Shown piece by piece: positions 1 through 11,700 of a stretch of DNA of 64,000 nucleotides. The notes under the pieces are model-generated. The model did not search any database and was not told where the DNA came from. It saw only the letters and a list, made by a program, of their open reading frames with translations. The position numbers and the translations under genes are program-made. How positions within the stretch are numbered: position 1 is the first letter of the stretch; each line of letters begins with the position of its first letter. The DNA lies in assembly GCA_945910005.1 (NCBI GenBank), contig OX246746.1, forward strand, positions 13,122,563-13,186,562, in the 5' to 3' direction. The DNA comes from Isoperla grammatica. Taxonomy: Eukaryota > Arthropoda > Insecta > Plecoptera > Perlodidae.

Positions 1-3000
1 AAGACGAATGAACCCTTCAAAGAATTCTATGCAGACCTCAAGCGTATGGCCGAGCCCTGTGAGTTCAAAGATGCGGATCAGGCTATCCTCTCTCAAATCC
101 TCTTTGGCCTTAACAATCCGGACTTGACCAGTACCTTGATGCAATCGCCTGAAAACCTTACATTGTCTAAAGTTGAAAGGAAGATTTTGGCATATGAAGC
201 GGCAAAATCAAATGTAGCTACTTTCCTTAATCCGACTAAGAATGCCGACAACATACATCGCACTGCTGCACAATATAAGGATCAACTGAAGCACCCCAAT
301 TCAAGTAAGTCCTCTGGTACGTCAAGTGACAAGTCACGTCCGACCAACTCGGATGAAGCCTCCGGCCCATGCAACCGCTGCGATGGCGCACATCCAGTAC
401 GTAACTGCCGTATTCCTGGATCGGTCGAATGCCATTATTGCCATAAGGTAGGTCATGTAAGTAAGGCCTGTCGCTCACGCAAAAATGCGAATCGTGCTCG
501 CCAGTCTGAGGGTTCTCACCCAGCATCTTCTGACCAGGCAAAGTGTTCAAATACTAAGCCTTCGTCTTACAAAGCTAAAAATAAGTTTTCGAGCAATCAT
601 CTGGTTCAAGCTGATGAAAATGTTCCTGTAGATGGGGATCAGAACCAGAATCATGTGTTATTTCAGACTACTTCTGCCGATGCTCCTCCTCCCTACAAGC
701 TCAATATGTTAATTGAAAATGTTGTAATCCCTATGGAAGTTGATTCGGGGGCAGGTAGGACCATCGTAGGTAATTCTACATATCAGAAATACTTCTCTCA
801 CATTGGGATAGATCAGTCAACCATTAATTTAAGTACTTGGTCTAAAGAACAGCTTCAGATTCAAGGATCGATAAATGTTGTTGCACAGTTAGGTGACATT
901 AAGGCCACATTACCTCTTATGATAATGACTCAAGACGGTCCTAGCCTAATGGGAAGAGATTGGTTCTCACATTTTAATGTCTCGGTTAGTGGAATTAAAC
1001 TGCTAGAAGTTTCCCACTCGCCCGATCCTAACTTGCCTCGAGAGGTAACAGAATTTCAAGATGTTTTCTCCCCGACTTTGGGCAAGTATACTGGTCCTCC
1101 AGTCAGCATCGTTCTTAAGCCTGATGCGAAACCTGTTTTCCGTCCAGCGCGTGATGTACCTTTTTCATTGTTGCCAAAAGTGGATACTGCTATTGACAAA
1201 ATGGTGTCCGCTGGAGTCTTCGTTCCTCTTTCATTTTCTAAGTGGGCTTCCAGTACAGTCAACATTGCTAAAGGTGATGGTACCATACGAATCTGTGGTG
1301 ACTACAGTAATACGGTCAACCTTGCATGCGAGACTGAAGTCTACCCCTTGCCTTCCATCAATAAGATGCTTGTCAAATTGACAGGAAGCAAACATTTCAC
1401 AAAACTAGATTTAACCAATGCTTTCTTACAAATCTCAGTGGATCAAGAGTCATCGGAAATGCTGACGCTGAACACGCATCGAGGGTTGTATCGTGTCACC
1501 AGGCTGCCTTTTGGGCTATCTTCTGCTCCGGCACTGTTCCAAAGGATCATGGAGAGTCTTGTTGCAGGCATTCCCGGAGTAGTTGTTTATTTAGATGACC
1601 TGCTCGTGACAGCTTCTACAAAAGAAGAAATGTGGGCCCGAGTCCGCGAAGTACTCGCTAGACTCCAAGCAGCTGGTCTACGTTTGCGTAAAGACAAATG
1701 TCAGTTTGATGTTAATGCTTTAGACTTCCTTGGATATCATGTATCCTCCGATGGTATTAGCCCATCTAAGACTAAGGTTGAGGCCCTGCTGAATGCTCCG
1801 ATTCCTCAGAACAAGAACGAGCTAATGGTTTTCCTCGGGTTCGTTAACTATTACGATCGATTTTTTCAGAACAAAGCCTCAATGTTCAAACCATTGTACA
1901 CACTTCTCCAAGAAGGCACTACGTGGCAATGGACAGAGAAAGAACAAGCTTGCGTAGACTATGTAAAGGATGTTATGGGTTCTGGAATCAGTCTAGCTCA
2001 TTATGATCCTAAACTTCCCATCATCCTGGCTTGTGACGCTTCTCCTAGTGGTGTTGGTTGTGTACTCTCACAGGTCCAACCAGACGGTAAAGAAGTCCCT
2101 GTTGCGTGCGCTTCCCGAACACTACGTTCTAATGAGGTGAACTATGCCCAAATCGATCGCGAAGCTCTCTCGATTATTTTCGGAGTTCTTAAATTTCACA
2201 TGTATCTGGCTGGGAACGACTTCACCATTATCACGGATAATAAGCCCCTGCTGGGTATTTTCAAGCCAGACAAGCAAATTCCACAAGTTTTGTCCCCGCG
2301 TATGCTGCGATGGAGCTTAATGCTCAACCAGTACAATTACAAGCTTCAGTATAAGCCGGGACCGAAACATTCTAATGCCGATTTCTTTAGTCGATTTTCC
2401 GTTCCTGATTTGACGTCCGAAACTGTTTTTCCTGAACCTGCCGGAATACTGTTTATGGACCAGGACGTACATACTCCCGATCTTAATGCTAAGATAGTAG
2501 CAGAAGAGACCAAGAAGGACCCGTTTCTATCTCAAGTATACTCCTTCATCCAACATGGTCGTGATCGGCATCTGCTTCTTGACGAAGCCAAGAAATACTT
2601 AGGTGCCGATGGTACCCTAACAACACTTCGTGGTTGCGTTTTGCGAGGAGATCGTGTCGTGATTCCCACTTCCTTGCGGGATAGAGTGCTACATCAATTG
2701 CATAGAGTACATTTAGGTATTGTTCGGACAAAGGCTGTTGCCCGTTCGTACGTTTGGTGGCCAAATATTGATTTGGAGATCGAGAATTATGTAAGCTCGT
2801 GCGTTGAATGTTCGCTCTATAAGTCACAACCATCACGTGCTCCAGTCATACCGTGGACTCAGACCAACAAACCCTGGTCTCGTCTACATGCTGACTTTGC
2901 CGGACCATTTCATGGTCACACCTTTCTAATTGTCATTGATTCGCATAGCAAGTGGACAGAAGTCTTGGATACCGATGGTTCCATGTCTAGTACAACCGTC

Positions 3001-3885
3001 ATCCATTCCTTGCGAAATATGTTCAGTACGCATGGCATACCAGATGAAATAGTCACAGACAATGGTCCTTGCTTTCGCTCGGAAGAGTTTGCATCGTTTC
3101 TCAAAGGAAATCAAGTGGTACACATTCGTTCTGCCCCATATCAGCCCGCTAGCAATGGCCAGGCAGAGCGTACAGTGCAAACAGTAAAGAACCTATTGAA
3201 GAAAGTTAAAGAGAGTGAATGGGAACTTGAGCTACCGCGTATTCTGCTCACTTTACGAACCACACCAAATGCCAGCGGTTATACGCCTTCCGAACTTCTG
3301 ATGGGTCGGAAACTTTCCACGCTCATGAACAAATTACACCCGGCCAACATGACCGTATCCCGAGATTCTCAAGCTGCTCGCAATTCCCTGGAGGTGCCAT
3401 CCACGAGAGTTTTCCAGGAGGGCGACTCTGTGCTGTATCGGGTCTACGGTTCTTCTAGTTCTTCTAATCACAAATGGGGAGCAGGCGTGATTCTGTCCGT
3501 GGACGGACCTAGGAATTTCACAGTACTAACGAGCAACGGTTGTGTGGAACGCCGTCATCTCGACCAGTTACGTCGCCGAGTCGAACGACACGAAGAATCC
3601 TTCCCAGTACCGGTTCCTGCCAATCCACTTCCCCTTCCCATTGTGTTGCAGGAAACGACCACTCCTGATACTTCTTTGTCTGAGGTTCCCTCCTTGGGTC
3701 AAGGTTATAAGGAGTCGCAAACCCCTGTCGCTGACCGAGCCAGTGCTACCAACGCCAGAAGATCATCTCCGTGCCGCCAGGCGCAAGCTGCTCCGCCGCC
3801 CGGAAGAGATGTTCCCGTGTCTATAAGACGTTCCTCAAGAGAAACTAAAGTTCCATCTTACCTGTCAGATTTTGTGTCAAAGTAG
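1..3885 (+). CDS. Gag-Pol polyprotein of Ty3/Gypsy retrotransposon (partial at 5' end)
   Basis: The frame is already open at base 1; the first in-window ATG is at base 46, and upstream codons in the same frame still look like gag, so the true start lies outside. Counting from base 46, a first cysteine-rich knuckle (CNRC, residue 109, with one residue fewer than the standard spacing) and a canonical CX2CX4HX4C knuckle (CHYC, residue 129) mark the nucleocapsid. An aspartic protease DSGA motif is near residue 233, and reverse transcriptase has YLDD at about 515-518. RNase H (DAS near 664), an integrase HHCC zinc finger (about 885-930) and the DDE core (D about 950, D about 1005, E about 1041) follow. 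Gag and pol are fused in one frame with no frameshift. There is no chromodomain, and the C-terminal tail is basic and serine-rich. The order protease-RT-RNase H-integrase is that of Ty3/Gypsy. All catalytic motifs I can place are intact. Confidence 0.95.
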   Translation, partial: KTNEPFKEFYADLKRMAEPCEFKDADQAILSQILFGLNNPDLTSTLMQSPENLTLSKVERKILAYEAAKSNVATFLNPTKNADNIHRTAAQYKDQLKHPNSSKSSGTSSDKSRPTNSDEASGPCNRCDGAHPVRNCRIPGSVECHYCHKVGHVSKACRSRKNANRARQSEGSHPASSDQAKCSNTKPSSYKAKNKFSSNHLVQADENVPVDGDQNQNHVLFQTTSADAPPPYKLNMLIENVVIPMEVDSGAGRTIVGNSTYQKYFSHIGIDQSTINLSTWSKEQLQIQGSINVVAQLGDIKATLPLMIMTQDGPSLMGRDWFSHFNVSVSGIKLLEVSHSPDPNLPREVTEFQDVFSPTLGKYTGPPVSIVLKPDAKPVFRPARDVPFSLLPKVDTAIDKMVSAGVFVPLSFSKWASSTVNIAKGDGTIRICGDYSNTVNLACETEVYPLPSINKMLVKLTGSKHFTKLDLTNAFLQISVDQESSEMLTLNTHRGLYRVTRLPFGLSSAPALFQRIMESLVAGIPGVVVYLDDLLVTASTKEEMWARVREVLARLQAAGLRLRKDKCQFDVNALDFLGYHVSSDGISPSKTKVEALLNAPIPQNKNELMVFLGFVNYYDRFFQNKASMFKPLYTLLQEGTTWQWTEKEQACVDYVKDVMGSGISLAHYDPKLPIILACDASPSGVGCVLSQVQPDGKEVPVACASRTLRSNEVNYAQIDREALSIIFGVLKFHMYLAGNDFTIITDNKPLLGIFKPDKQIPQVLSPRMLRWSLMLNQYNYKLQYKPGPKHSNADFFSRFSVPDLTSETVFPEPAGILFMDQDVHTPDLNAKIVAEETKKDPFLSQVYSFIQHGRDRHLLLDEAKKYLGADGTLTTLRGCVLRGDRVVIPTSLRDRVLHQLHRVHLGIVRTKAVARSYVWWPNIDLEIENYVSSCVECSLYKSQPSRAPVIPWTQTNKPWSRLHADFAGPFHGHTFLIVIDSHSKWTEVLDTDGSMSSTTVIHSLRNMFSTHGIPDEIVTDNGPCFRSEEFASFLKGNQVVHIRSAPYQPASNGQAERTVQTVKNLLKKVKESEWELELPRILLTLRTTPNASGYTPSELLMGRKLSTLMNKLHPANMTVSRDSQAARNSLEVPSTRVFQEGDSVLYRVYGSSSSSNHKWGAGVILSVDGPRNFTVLTSNGCVERRHLDQLRRRVERHEESFPVPVPANPLPLPIVLQETTTPDTSLSEVPSLGQGYKESQTPVADRASATNARRSSPCRQAQAAPPPGRDVPVSIRRSSRETKVPSYLSDFVSK

Positions 3886-4003
3886 AATATGTTTGTTTCC
3901 ATTAACGCAAGTCCTTCAGACTTATAAGTTTTATATTTTTCATTAAGCCCTTAAGGTATATTGCATTTACTGTATTTATACATAATATTAAGAGGCGGAG
4001 GAT

Positions 4004-4233
4004 TGTTATGTACTGAGTTTAAACTACCCGTTTCAATCGATTATCGATAGTGGGCATTCCGACCTGAGAAGGCGGTGCTTTTCCATCATCTTTGTAATGG
4101 CGTCTGTGTAGACCGAGATTGCTAACCATATCCAAGTTATCTGTAATCATCTAGTTAAATAAGTGATAAATAAACATGGATTTAACGGGTAACTAATCGT
4201 GATTTCATTATCATCCACTGCAACAACATAACA
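4004..4233 (+). repeat. 3' LTR of the Gypsy element
   Basis: This 230 bp segment begins TGTTATG and ends CATAACA, the inverted TG...CA termini expected of an LTR, and it directly follows a purine-rich tract. An AATAAA polyadenylation signal is at 4169-4174. No 5' LTR is in the window for comparison, so age cannot be estimated. Confidence 0.85.
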
Positions 4234-4258
4234 CATAGGAATTCCCTATATCAATTAG

Positions 4259-4899
4259 TAGGGATGTGCGGGTACCCGAAAAACGGGTATTTTTCGGGTA
4301 ACAAAATTTACCCGAGGTCGGGTCGGGCCGTAAATTATGCCCGAAAAAACCGGGTCGGGTAGCCTAGGCCTAGTACAACATAATTTCGAGGTTATGATTG
4401 GTCGAAATTGTGAATTTCAATATGAAGCTGCAAGACGAGGAAGCTTGGGAGGAACTGATATTTATATGAGGATGCCTTACCTTCTATCTTACTTTATTAT
4501 TATTTCATGAATATAGTGTAGCCTAGGTGAATAACAATATTTCACCATGATTTCACGATGTATTTGACATTTGACCATGATCTAAACAAAGATGGCGACC
4601 ATATGCCAGAACTCCCCACCGCCTTCTTGGCGGAAATGGCGTGAAATACGGCGGGAAATTCAAATTTTCAAATAATTAGACAATTCAAATGTGTTGAAGT
4701 AGATTCGGATTCAAATATCGTAGATTCGTACACAACTACATTTTATGTAACGTATTTTCTATTGATTGATACATTTTTATTAATTATTAGTTTTTTACAC
4801 TACCCGACCCGACCCGAACCCGAGCCCGCGGGTACTTGAAGTACCCGACCCGAGCCCGACCCGAACTCAAAAATCACTACCCGCACCGGCACATCCCTA
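4259..4899. mobile_element. hAT-type non-autonomous element with CCCGA-repeat ends
   Basis: The 641 bp element begins TAGGGATGTGC and ends GCACATCCCTA. It is flanked by a perfect 8 bp direct repeat TCAATTAG (4251-4258 and 4900-4907), the duplication length of hAT transposition. Near both ends it has repeats of ACCCGA or its complement, including self-complementary runs around GGGTACCC. It contains no transposase frame. It lies 25 bp beyond the Gypsy LTR in the same CUL4 intron. Confidence 0.88.
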
Positions 4900-5630
4900 T
4901 CAATTAGGTAAATGAGATTATGTTTACCGGTAGGCCCTATAGAGGGAAACGGAGCTCTGTATCTGTACTCTCAAGTGGGCCTGCATAGGAATCCTAGACA
5001 CGCACATGTGACCACTCGCAAACACTTCCAGGTTCTTTATTAGGTCAGTATGCAATACAGCTATCCAATCAGTTACTTCACATTCTACCTTCTAATGGTC
5101 ACGTTTTGTTTTTGTTTACTGTTACAAACAAACTGCTCTGCAAAAACGCTAACAGTCCTTGTGTGAAAGTCGTGAGTAGTTGACAGCTCGACTCGAACCA
5201 AAAGTAGTACTAGTACACGTGAACACGTCCGTACAAATCCGAGAAATCATCATCGCGTAGATTTTGTTGCCAACACTTTAATGTTTCGTATCATTAACTC
5301 AATAAGTGTTACGTGCTTCACGACCCAATACATCCACATGCACAGTAGCTTAGCCAAGATGCATTGCAAAATACATGTGCAGACATTGGTTACACACACC
5401 AAAACATAACACAAATGGAAAGAATAGATATTACTACCCAGATGCCTCCTTTCACCAGCCATTATTATTTAAGCACACAAAAACATTTGCCATCAACCAA
5501 CAAGCACGTACCCGAGGCAAACACCGCATTGAAACTCTAAGCCAGGCAATCAACCATTAACCTGTTAAAGGCTCCAGATAACCGAATGTTAAAACATGTA
5601 GGCCTACTGGTATAGGAAAATGTTACTTAC

Positions 5631-5740
5631 AGTCCTGAAAGCCCTGTTGATATCTTGACTTAGTTCCATATCTTTGAACATACCCTCCAGTTTGGACGTA
5701 AACCCCCCTCCACACTCCTGCTTCAATTTGGACAGCATGC
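5631..5740 (-). CDS. CUL4: CUL4 coding exon 9, last one in the window
   Basis: 110 nt, entering in phase 1 and ending in phase 0. It encodes [19 protein letters not shown] and [11 protein letters not shown], the start of the C-terminal cullin domain. The donor ACT|GTAAGT leads into the intron that holds the hAT and Gypsy elements. No further CUL4 exon is found between 5630 and base 1. Confidence 0.95.
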
Positions 5741-8700
5741 CTAGAACAAACAATAGAAAAACACATCAAGTATGAAAATGTTAAATTGTCACGTCTGCAA
5801 CAGAAAAGATTCAAGGTTGTAAGCAATATTTAATTTGCATAAGTTACAATACAACATTTTGCTTTATTAACAAGTTTGGGAGGAAATGAGAAGTTCTTTC
5901 CCATATGGTATGCCTAGATTTCTTAAAAATAATGATCCTTTGCTACCTAGTAGATAAAGCATAAAATACTAAATTGCCATTATTAGTTTAGTAAAGGTTT
6001 GATAGTATTTGGAATAGAGACGACTATGGTTACTGCTGTGAGAAAAATTACTAAAAAAAAATGCAGAAAATTGCTAATCAAATCCAAAACCAGTTTATAA
6101 AAACAATACTGAATACCAAAAATCAGCATTTGCATAAGGTTGTATGGGGGAGAGGTGAAAGGCAAAAAGCAGATGTACGCTCTGCTTTGTCTGTAAAGTG
6201 TGACACGTTGTTTGCCAATCCACGGTTTTCTGCCCATGTGGCAATTAACAAGAAGAGGAAAGTAAAAATGACTTAAAGCCAACCCGAAATGCATTCTGGA
6301 TCGCTTCTGAGATTACATACACATAATATCATGAAATGTGGCCAGACAAAACAGCTGAGCTCGCTAGCTATGCCGATAATGTGGTCAAAACATGACATCT
6401 AGATTCAATTGAATAGGATACTGGGAAAACTCCAACTCGACAAGAATCCTGTGAAAGCTCGCTATACTGTCAAATCTAGAATAAATGAACAGACTCGAGT
6501 GCTTGCACATCCCTACAAAACTGGTATCAGTCAACATGATGAGGTTTGGTACTTACTTTTCTCGGCATCAACACTGGCTGATTTGCCCAGAAGCAGACGT
6601 TTGGCTAAATCCTTCTTATAAAACGCCTCGAATACATCCTTCCCATGGATGAAGCGAAACAGCACCATAATTTTGTCTAGGAGTTTTTCTAGTTCTTCTT
6701 CTGTCGACTCTTTATTACCGGCTCGAAGTTTTGAGTCCACAAATTTGGCTGAAGTAAAAACAAAGAAAATACAAAAAACAAATTAGGAATTGTTGTTCTG
6801 ACGGACATCGAGATTTAAAAACAAAGCAAATGGTTGATGCATTTCACTAAATTCATCTTCAGACCAGTTTGCAATGGAAACCATCAATGTATTGATAATG
6901 TATTTGTGATTGGTTAAAGAAGAGGCCAAAAGACTGGTAATATATGACTTGAAGAAGGATAGACCCCAAAAGCTTACCTGAGATTTAAACTAATGTGGTT
7001 GAGAAATTTCATAGAAACATAAAAAAGAGAACTTTTCCGAGACATTTCAGTCTTACATGATCTTGTTCACTTGTGTGAGTAGATTACAGACTAACTTTGA
7101 ACCTAACCTACAAACTAAACTAGCTCACCATATTGGCTGTTAGGTGGGTGGGGAAGGGTTGCAGAAAGAAGGCCCTGAGAAGAGTATGATATCCAGCTCA
7201 GACTGACGTTACTCACCTATAAGTTCAGCTGGTTTGTTCGCACGCTGGTTGATAAAATGCTCAAAGGCTTCCTTCAGACTATTCACAAACTTCTCGTTTT
7301 TGTCGAAGCACTTAACAACAATGTTGTCCATCTTATCTTTGAAGTCCAACAACTCTTGCACCATCGTTTTGTCCTTTTCGGGGTTGATTACAATTCTTTT
7401 CGCTTTCTGTACAAATAAAAAATAATAACAGATAAGAATTACACCAAACAGGAGCAGACGTGCAGAGCGAGCGGCAATCAATCTAAAGAAAATGAAATAA
7501 GACTGATAATTATCTTTAACTGATCTTTAGCAGGTTATTATTTCATAACCAGTTAAGAAAACTAACCGATTAATAATCAGTTAATGACTAATCGTCATCA
7601 TCACTGATCTGAACGTGTCAGGACTAATGTTAGATCAACATTCTTACCTTGATATACATATTAAAATTGAGGCATAGTTCTGTTAGTCCATTTTTCACCC
7701 GCTGGAAGAGCGTGTATAGAAGTTTGAGATCATCGACTCGGTTTTCATCCAGTAACAAATCTAAGCCCTTTTGTAAGATCATTGGCAAGTGTTCCGAGAG
7801 TAGTTGCTTCTCAACCTAAAAAAACATCAACATTACATACAGGTAACTATGATAATTGATACACATATTCCTATACCTAGGGGCAATGAAGTTTTAACTT
7901 GAAATTTAATTTACCACAGAACATGTTGTAATACAACTAATAAAACATTTCTCAAGGTACACGCAAGAATTTACTTGAGACTTGAGAAGAAGATACTAAG
8001 CAGTTAGTTCGAAAACACAAACCCAAGAATGACGTTAATTCAAGGGTGTACTGGTTCACTAATCATTATAGATTGTATTTCTTGCTGCGTATTTACTTTG
8101 TGTTTGTACTATTATTGCATCCATCTGTAGGCCTATTGTGTTGAGTAGTTGATCTTTATTGTCCTCCAATGTAAAACAGTCTTATTACCAAAATAACAGG
8201 CATTAAATAAATACTGTATATATGGGTATGACATTCCACGTCAGAGTCTCACTAACCGTGTGAATCAGTGGCCATTTAGTCGAGGGATCCAGGTAATTGA
8301 GCCATCGATCATTTTCTTCGTTTATGCGCTTCTCCACGTGTTCGAGATATTCGGGAACTTCTAAACTCTCGACCAAGCGACGGCCTTCGGCAGCATACAA
8401 TCGTTCTGTACACAACAGAAACCTACACGAAATAAAATGGATGATTTAAACTAGAGCCAGTATTCATTACACATTGTCAAGCATTTCATTTAGTCACAGT
8501 AAACAGCATTTTTTTATTTAAAATTCACTGTTATTTCATATAACAAAATCGTGTAAAGGTGCACTGCATAATTAAATTTCCAACTAATTATTTCATTTAA
8601 TTAATTTTTCTCAAATAATCCCAGTTCAAAAAGGGAGTGCACGTCTTAATTAGTTAGTCGCCAAGGACTCATTTTTAGTCGCCATAGCAATGTCATAGTC

Positions 8701-11700
8701 TTCAACCCCCGCTTTGGTAATTACTCATTATTCACTCATTAATACTAAGTAGTGTCAGTAACCTACTTATTTTCGAAAGCCTCCAAATAGATCTGAAGAT
8801 CAGACATCATCCTGAGCAGACTCTTAAGCAGGACCCGATCAACAGTCTCTCCTGCCCTCTCCTTATCGACGAGTAGAAGAACTCCGTCGACTGTGCGCGT
8901 TTGGACGGTTACATTCACTACCATGTGGTGACGGAACGTACACAGGCCAATATCCCTGAAGACACACAAACAGCAAATTATTTCAATACACTACACTATG
9001 CATGTACATATTGTATATGCATTACATAGTCTCATTTCTGACAAAACAAAAATATATCTTGGTTCAGAAACTAACACTTTGTATGGCATGTGCCAGGTCG
9101 TGAACACTCGGTTATTAAAATATAGGTAGGCCTACACTACTCCAGGGTTGCCATTTTCATTGATATATTATCATTTTTGAACTTTCACGGATATCTAGAG
9201 TGACAAATGGATCAACGGATTAATCTTGTTTTTCACTGACATTTGTTAGTTTCTCTGCTTGTTTTCTTACTTTTGAATATGTGCAGACACTTGCATTACC
9301 CTATACTGTTCCCAATTTAAAGAATGTTTGAGAGAAAATCTTGAAAGTTGTCCTCACTGGAAAAATCAGATAACATGCCCTATATGCCTACGCACAATTT
9401 CGTGAGCTGTAGGCCTATATCAATACATATATAAACTTACCATATTGAGGAAACTGAGGGATTTTGAAGTACATATGTTCGGTCTAGAAAGAGGAAAATG
9501 CCACGTATCATGACCATCTGCTCACAGTGTGTCTGCCAGCACTGGTTCATTTTCTTAAGAAATAACAGCCGGTCCATTGATTCAGTTAGAAAGCTCTCGA
9601 TTTCGAACTTCACATGATTTTCAGTCAATTCTAGAAGAAAGAATATGTACACAAATTATGATTGTATACATATGCAAATGAGAGATTCAGTTTTCAGGTA
9701 ACCAGCTCATCAGGAAATTTAAGAGTAGGAAGGTGAATGAACAGTTGAACACATATCTTCTACTTCTCTTAAAAATGCACATTGACATATATTCATGCCA
9801 TTACGTGTCTCAATAACCAATAGAAACATGATTTCCGTTCCTTTCTATCCCTGCCTGATAGCCTTCTCTAACAATACATGGGATATGTAGCTTATATTTT
9901 GGTTACCGGTACCTACTAAATGTTATGAAAAGGTAACATACATTTTTGAGTTCCTTATTAGTATTTAGGCCTAGTGTTAAGTTCTGTATGGTGATATAGG
10001 TAATGCATGTTGAAACTGCTAGATTTGCAGTTACAATGCGCAGCATACACATGAGCTGGTTTGGTGAGGGCAGCTGGTGTGTGTAACTAAATGGGAGTTT
10101 CAGGAGTTGATTTTGGCCCTCGAACTATAATGCATCTCTCTCCAAGAGCCAACAACAACAAATAAGTAAAATTAAGTATATTTTTCATTGGAATTGTACT
10201 TGAGATGTGATAATAATAAAACTAGTATGGCAACTAGTAGCCTATCTATACAAAGCTTGTGCGCATCTCTAACTGCCTGTCTTTCAAACCCACCCTGAAC
10301 CCTGTTGCATGCTCGTGTTTCACTTCCTTGTCAGTGGCATTTCAATGTTGTACATTTGAATACACGTTGCCTATCTTGTATACCATTCTTGCGAGCATAC
10401 ATCGTTGTTATTCATCTAGACCTATGCTATGCATGTTAAATTTAAAACATTGACCAACTGCATTTCCAGATGTATAGCATTGTGATTTAAATACCGCCTC
10501 GCTAAATAAGTTCCTAGACAATATACTTACCAATTAAGTTTTTGTACAACAGATCAGCCATTTTGTGGCTACACATGTTTTCTACTGCTTGGTAAAGTTC
10601 TTCAAAGCTGTAGCCTATAGATTTCGATTGTTGAATGGCAACTACTGCTTCCTTGAGCTTGTCCCATGTTTTCTCTTCATAGTTTTCTGGAAGTCTTGGG
10701 GTCTCTTAAAAAAAATAAGATAGAGTTGGTTCACTCAATAAGTCACACATCACATCAGTGTAATTGAGTTTCAGATATCAAATCCAAATTGGCATTGCCA
10801 AGGCCGAATACGTCTCCTCCCCTCAAAGATTAACAAAGAAATACTTAAAACTTACGGTAATTAAACTATTCAGTTTTTTAACTAAGTATAAATTAGGTGC
10901 ACTTGCTATGATATGGTTAAAGAGAGAATAGAACTGAAGTTGATTTAAAGGTAAGTAAAGACATGTTGGTATCTCACTAGAACAATAACAAGGAAACTAT
11001 TTTAATCAATTTATAAACACCCATTCAGACTAAAACTAGATTGCAAACCACTTGGGATCCACAAGGAGACTGTGTGTGTGAGTGTGTACACATACAGAAT
11101 AGGCCTAATCAGATGAATCGGGTGCTAGCCCAAGTTTAAACGTTTCTATGCCTTGGCTTTAGAAGTGAGAAATTGGCTACGGTGCACTTGATCTTATCTC
11201 CCTGACTGACCTTATATCTACATGCAAAGAGAAGGAACCATGTAGGCCTAGGTACATTAAACTAACGTAGGTAAGGAATTTAATCAACTGTTGGGGCGTA
11301 TCACATTTAAATTAGAAGCCCACAACTTAGGTTTGATAGTGATCTATTATTATGTTTGGACAATCTAATGTTATATTTCAAGAATTGATATGAATATAGG
11401 CCTAAACTGTTCTTTGTCACTTTTAAAGATATAGGCATAGGTAAGCAATATTTCGAGAACTAATCTGTATTTCCCCAGCAGGCTAAAAGACAACATCTTC
11501 CCTAGTAGGCCTACTAAGTTTTCTGTTTTTAAATGAACTACCGGTCGGTAGCCTACATGTTTTTCAAAACTAAAATCACTAGAAACCCTAGGGATTACTA
11601 CGGTAGGCCTCCGCCTAGTTATTATTATGAGGATAGTTCATGTTTGACTAATTTGATGGAGATGGAATTTAAAGCAAAATAATGCTGCTGTAGGCCTACT

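Larger units (their letters stand above)
1..4233 (+). mobile_element. Ty3/Gypsy LTR retrotransposon, 5' part outside window
   Basis: The element contains a long gag-pol frame, a purine-rich tract at about 3990-4003 and a 3' LTR at 4004-4233. The 5' LTR, primer-binding site and start of gag lie before base 1. It is on the plus strand, antisense to CUL4, and sits between CUL4 exon 9 and exons that must lie further left. The uninterrupted coding frame suggests a fairly recent insertion. The target duplication cannot be tested because the left flank is missing; CATAG follows the LTR. No envelope-like frame is seen. Confidence 0.95.

Noticed and set aside
9143..9420. Second hAT copy starting CAGGGTTGCCATTTTC
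   Set aside because: The left end resembles the 17876 element and has a similar flank, but no matching right end or target duplication could be found.
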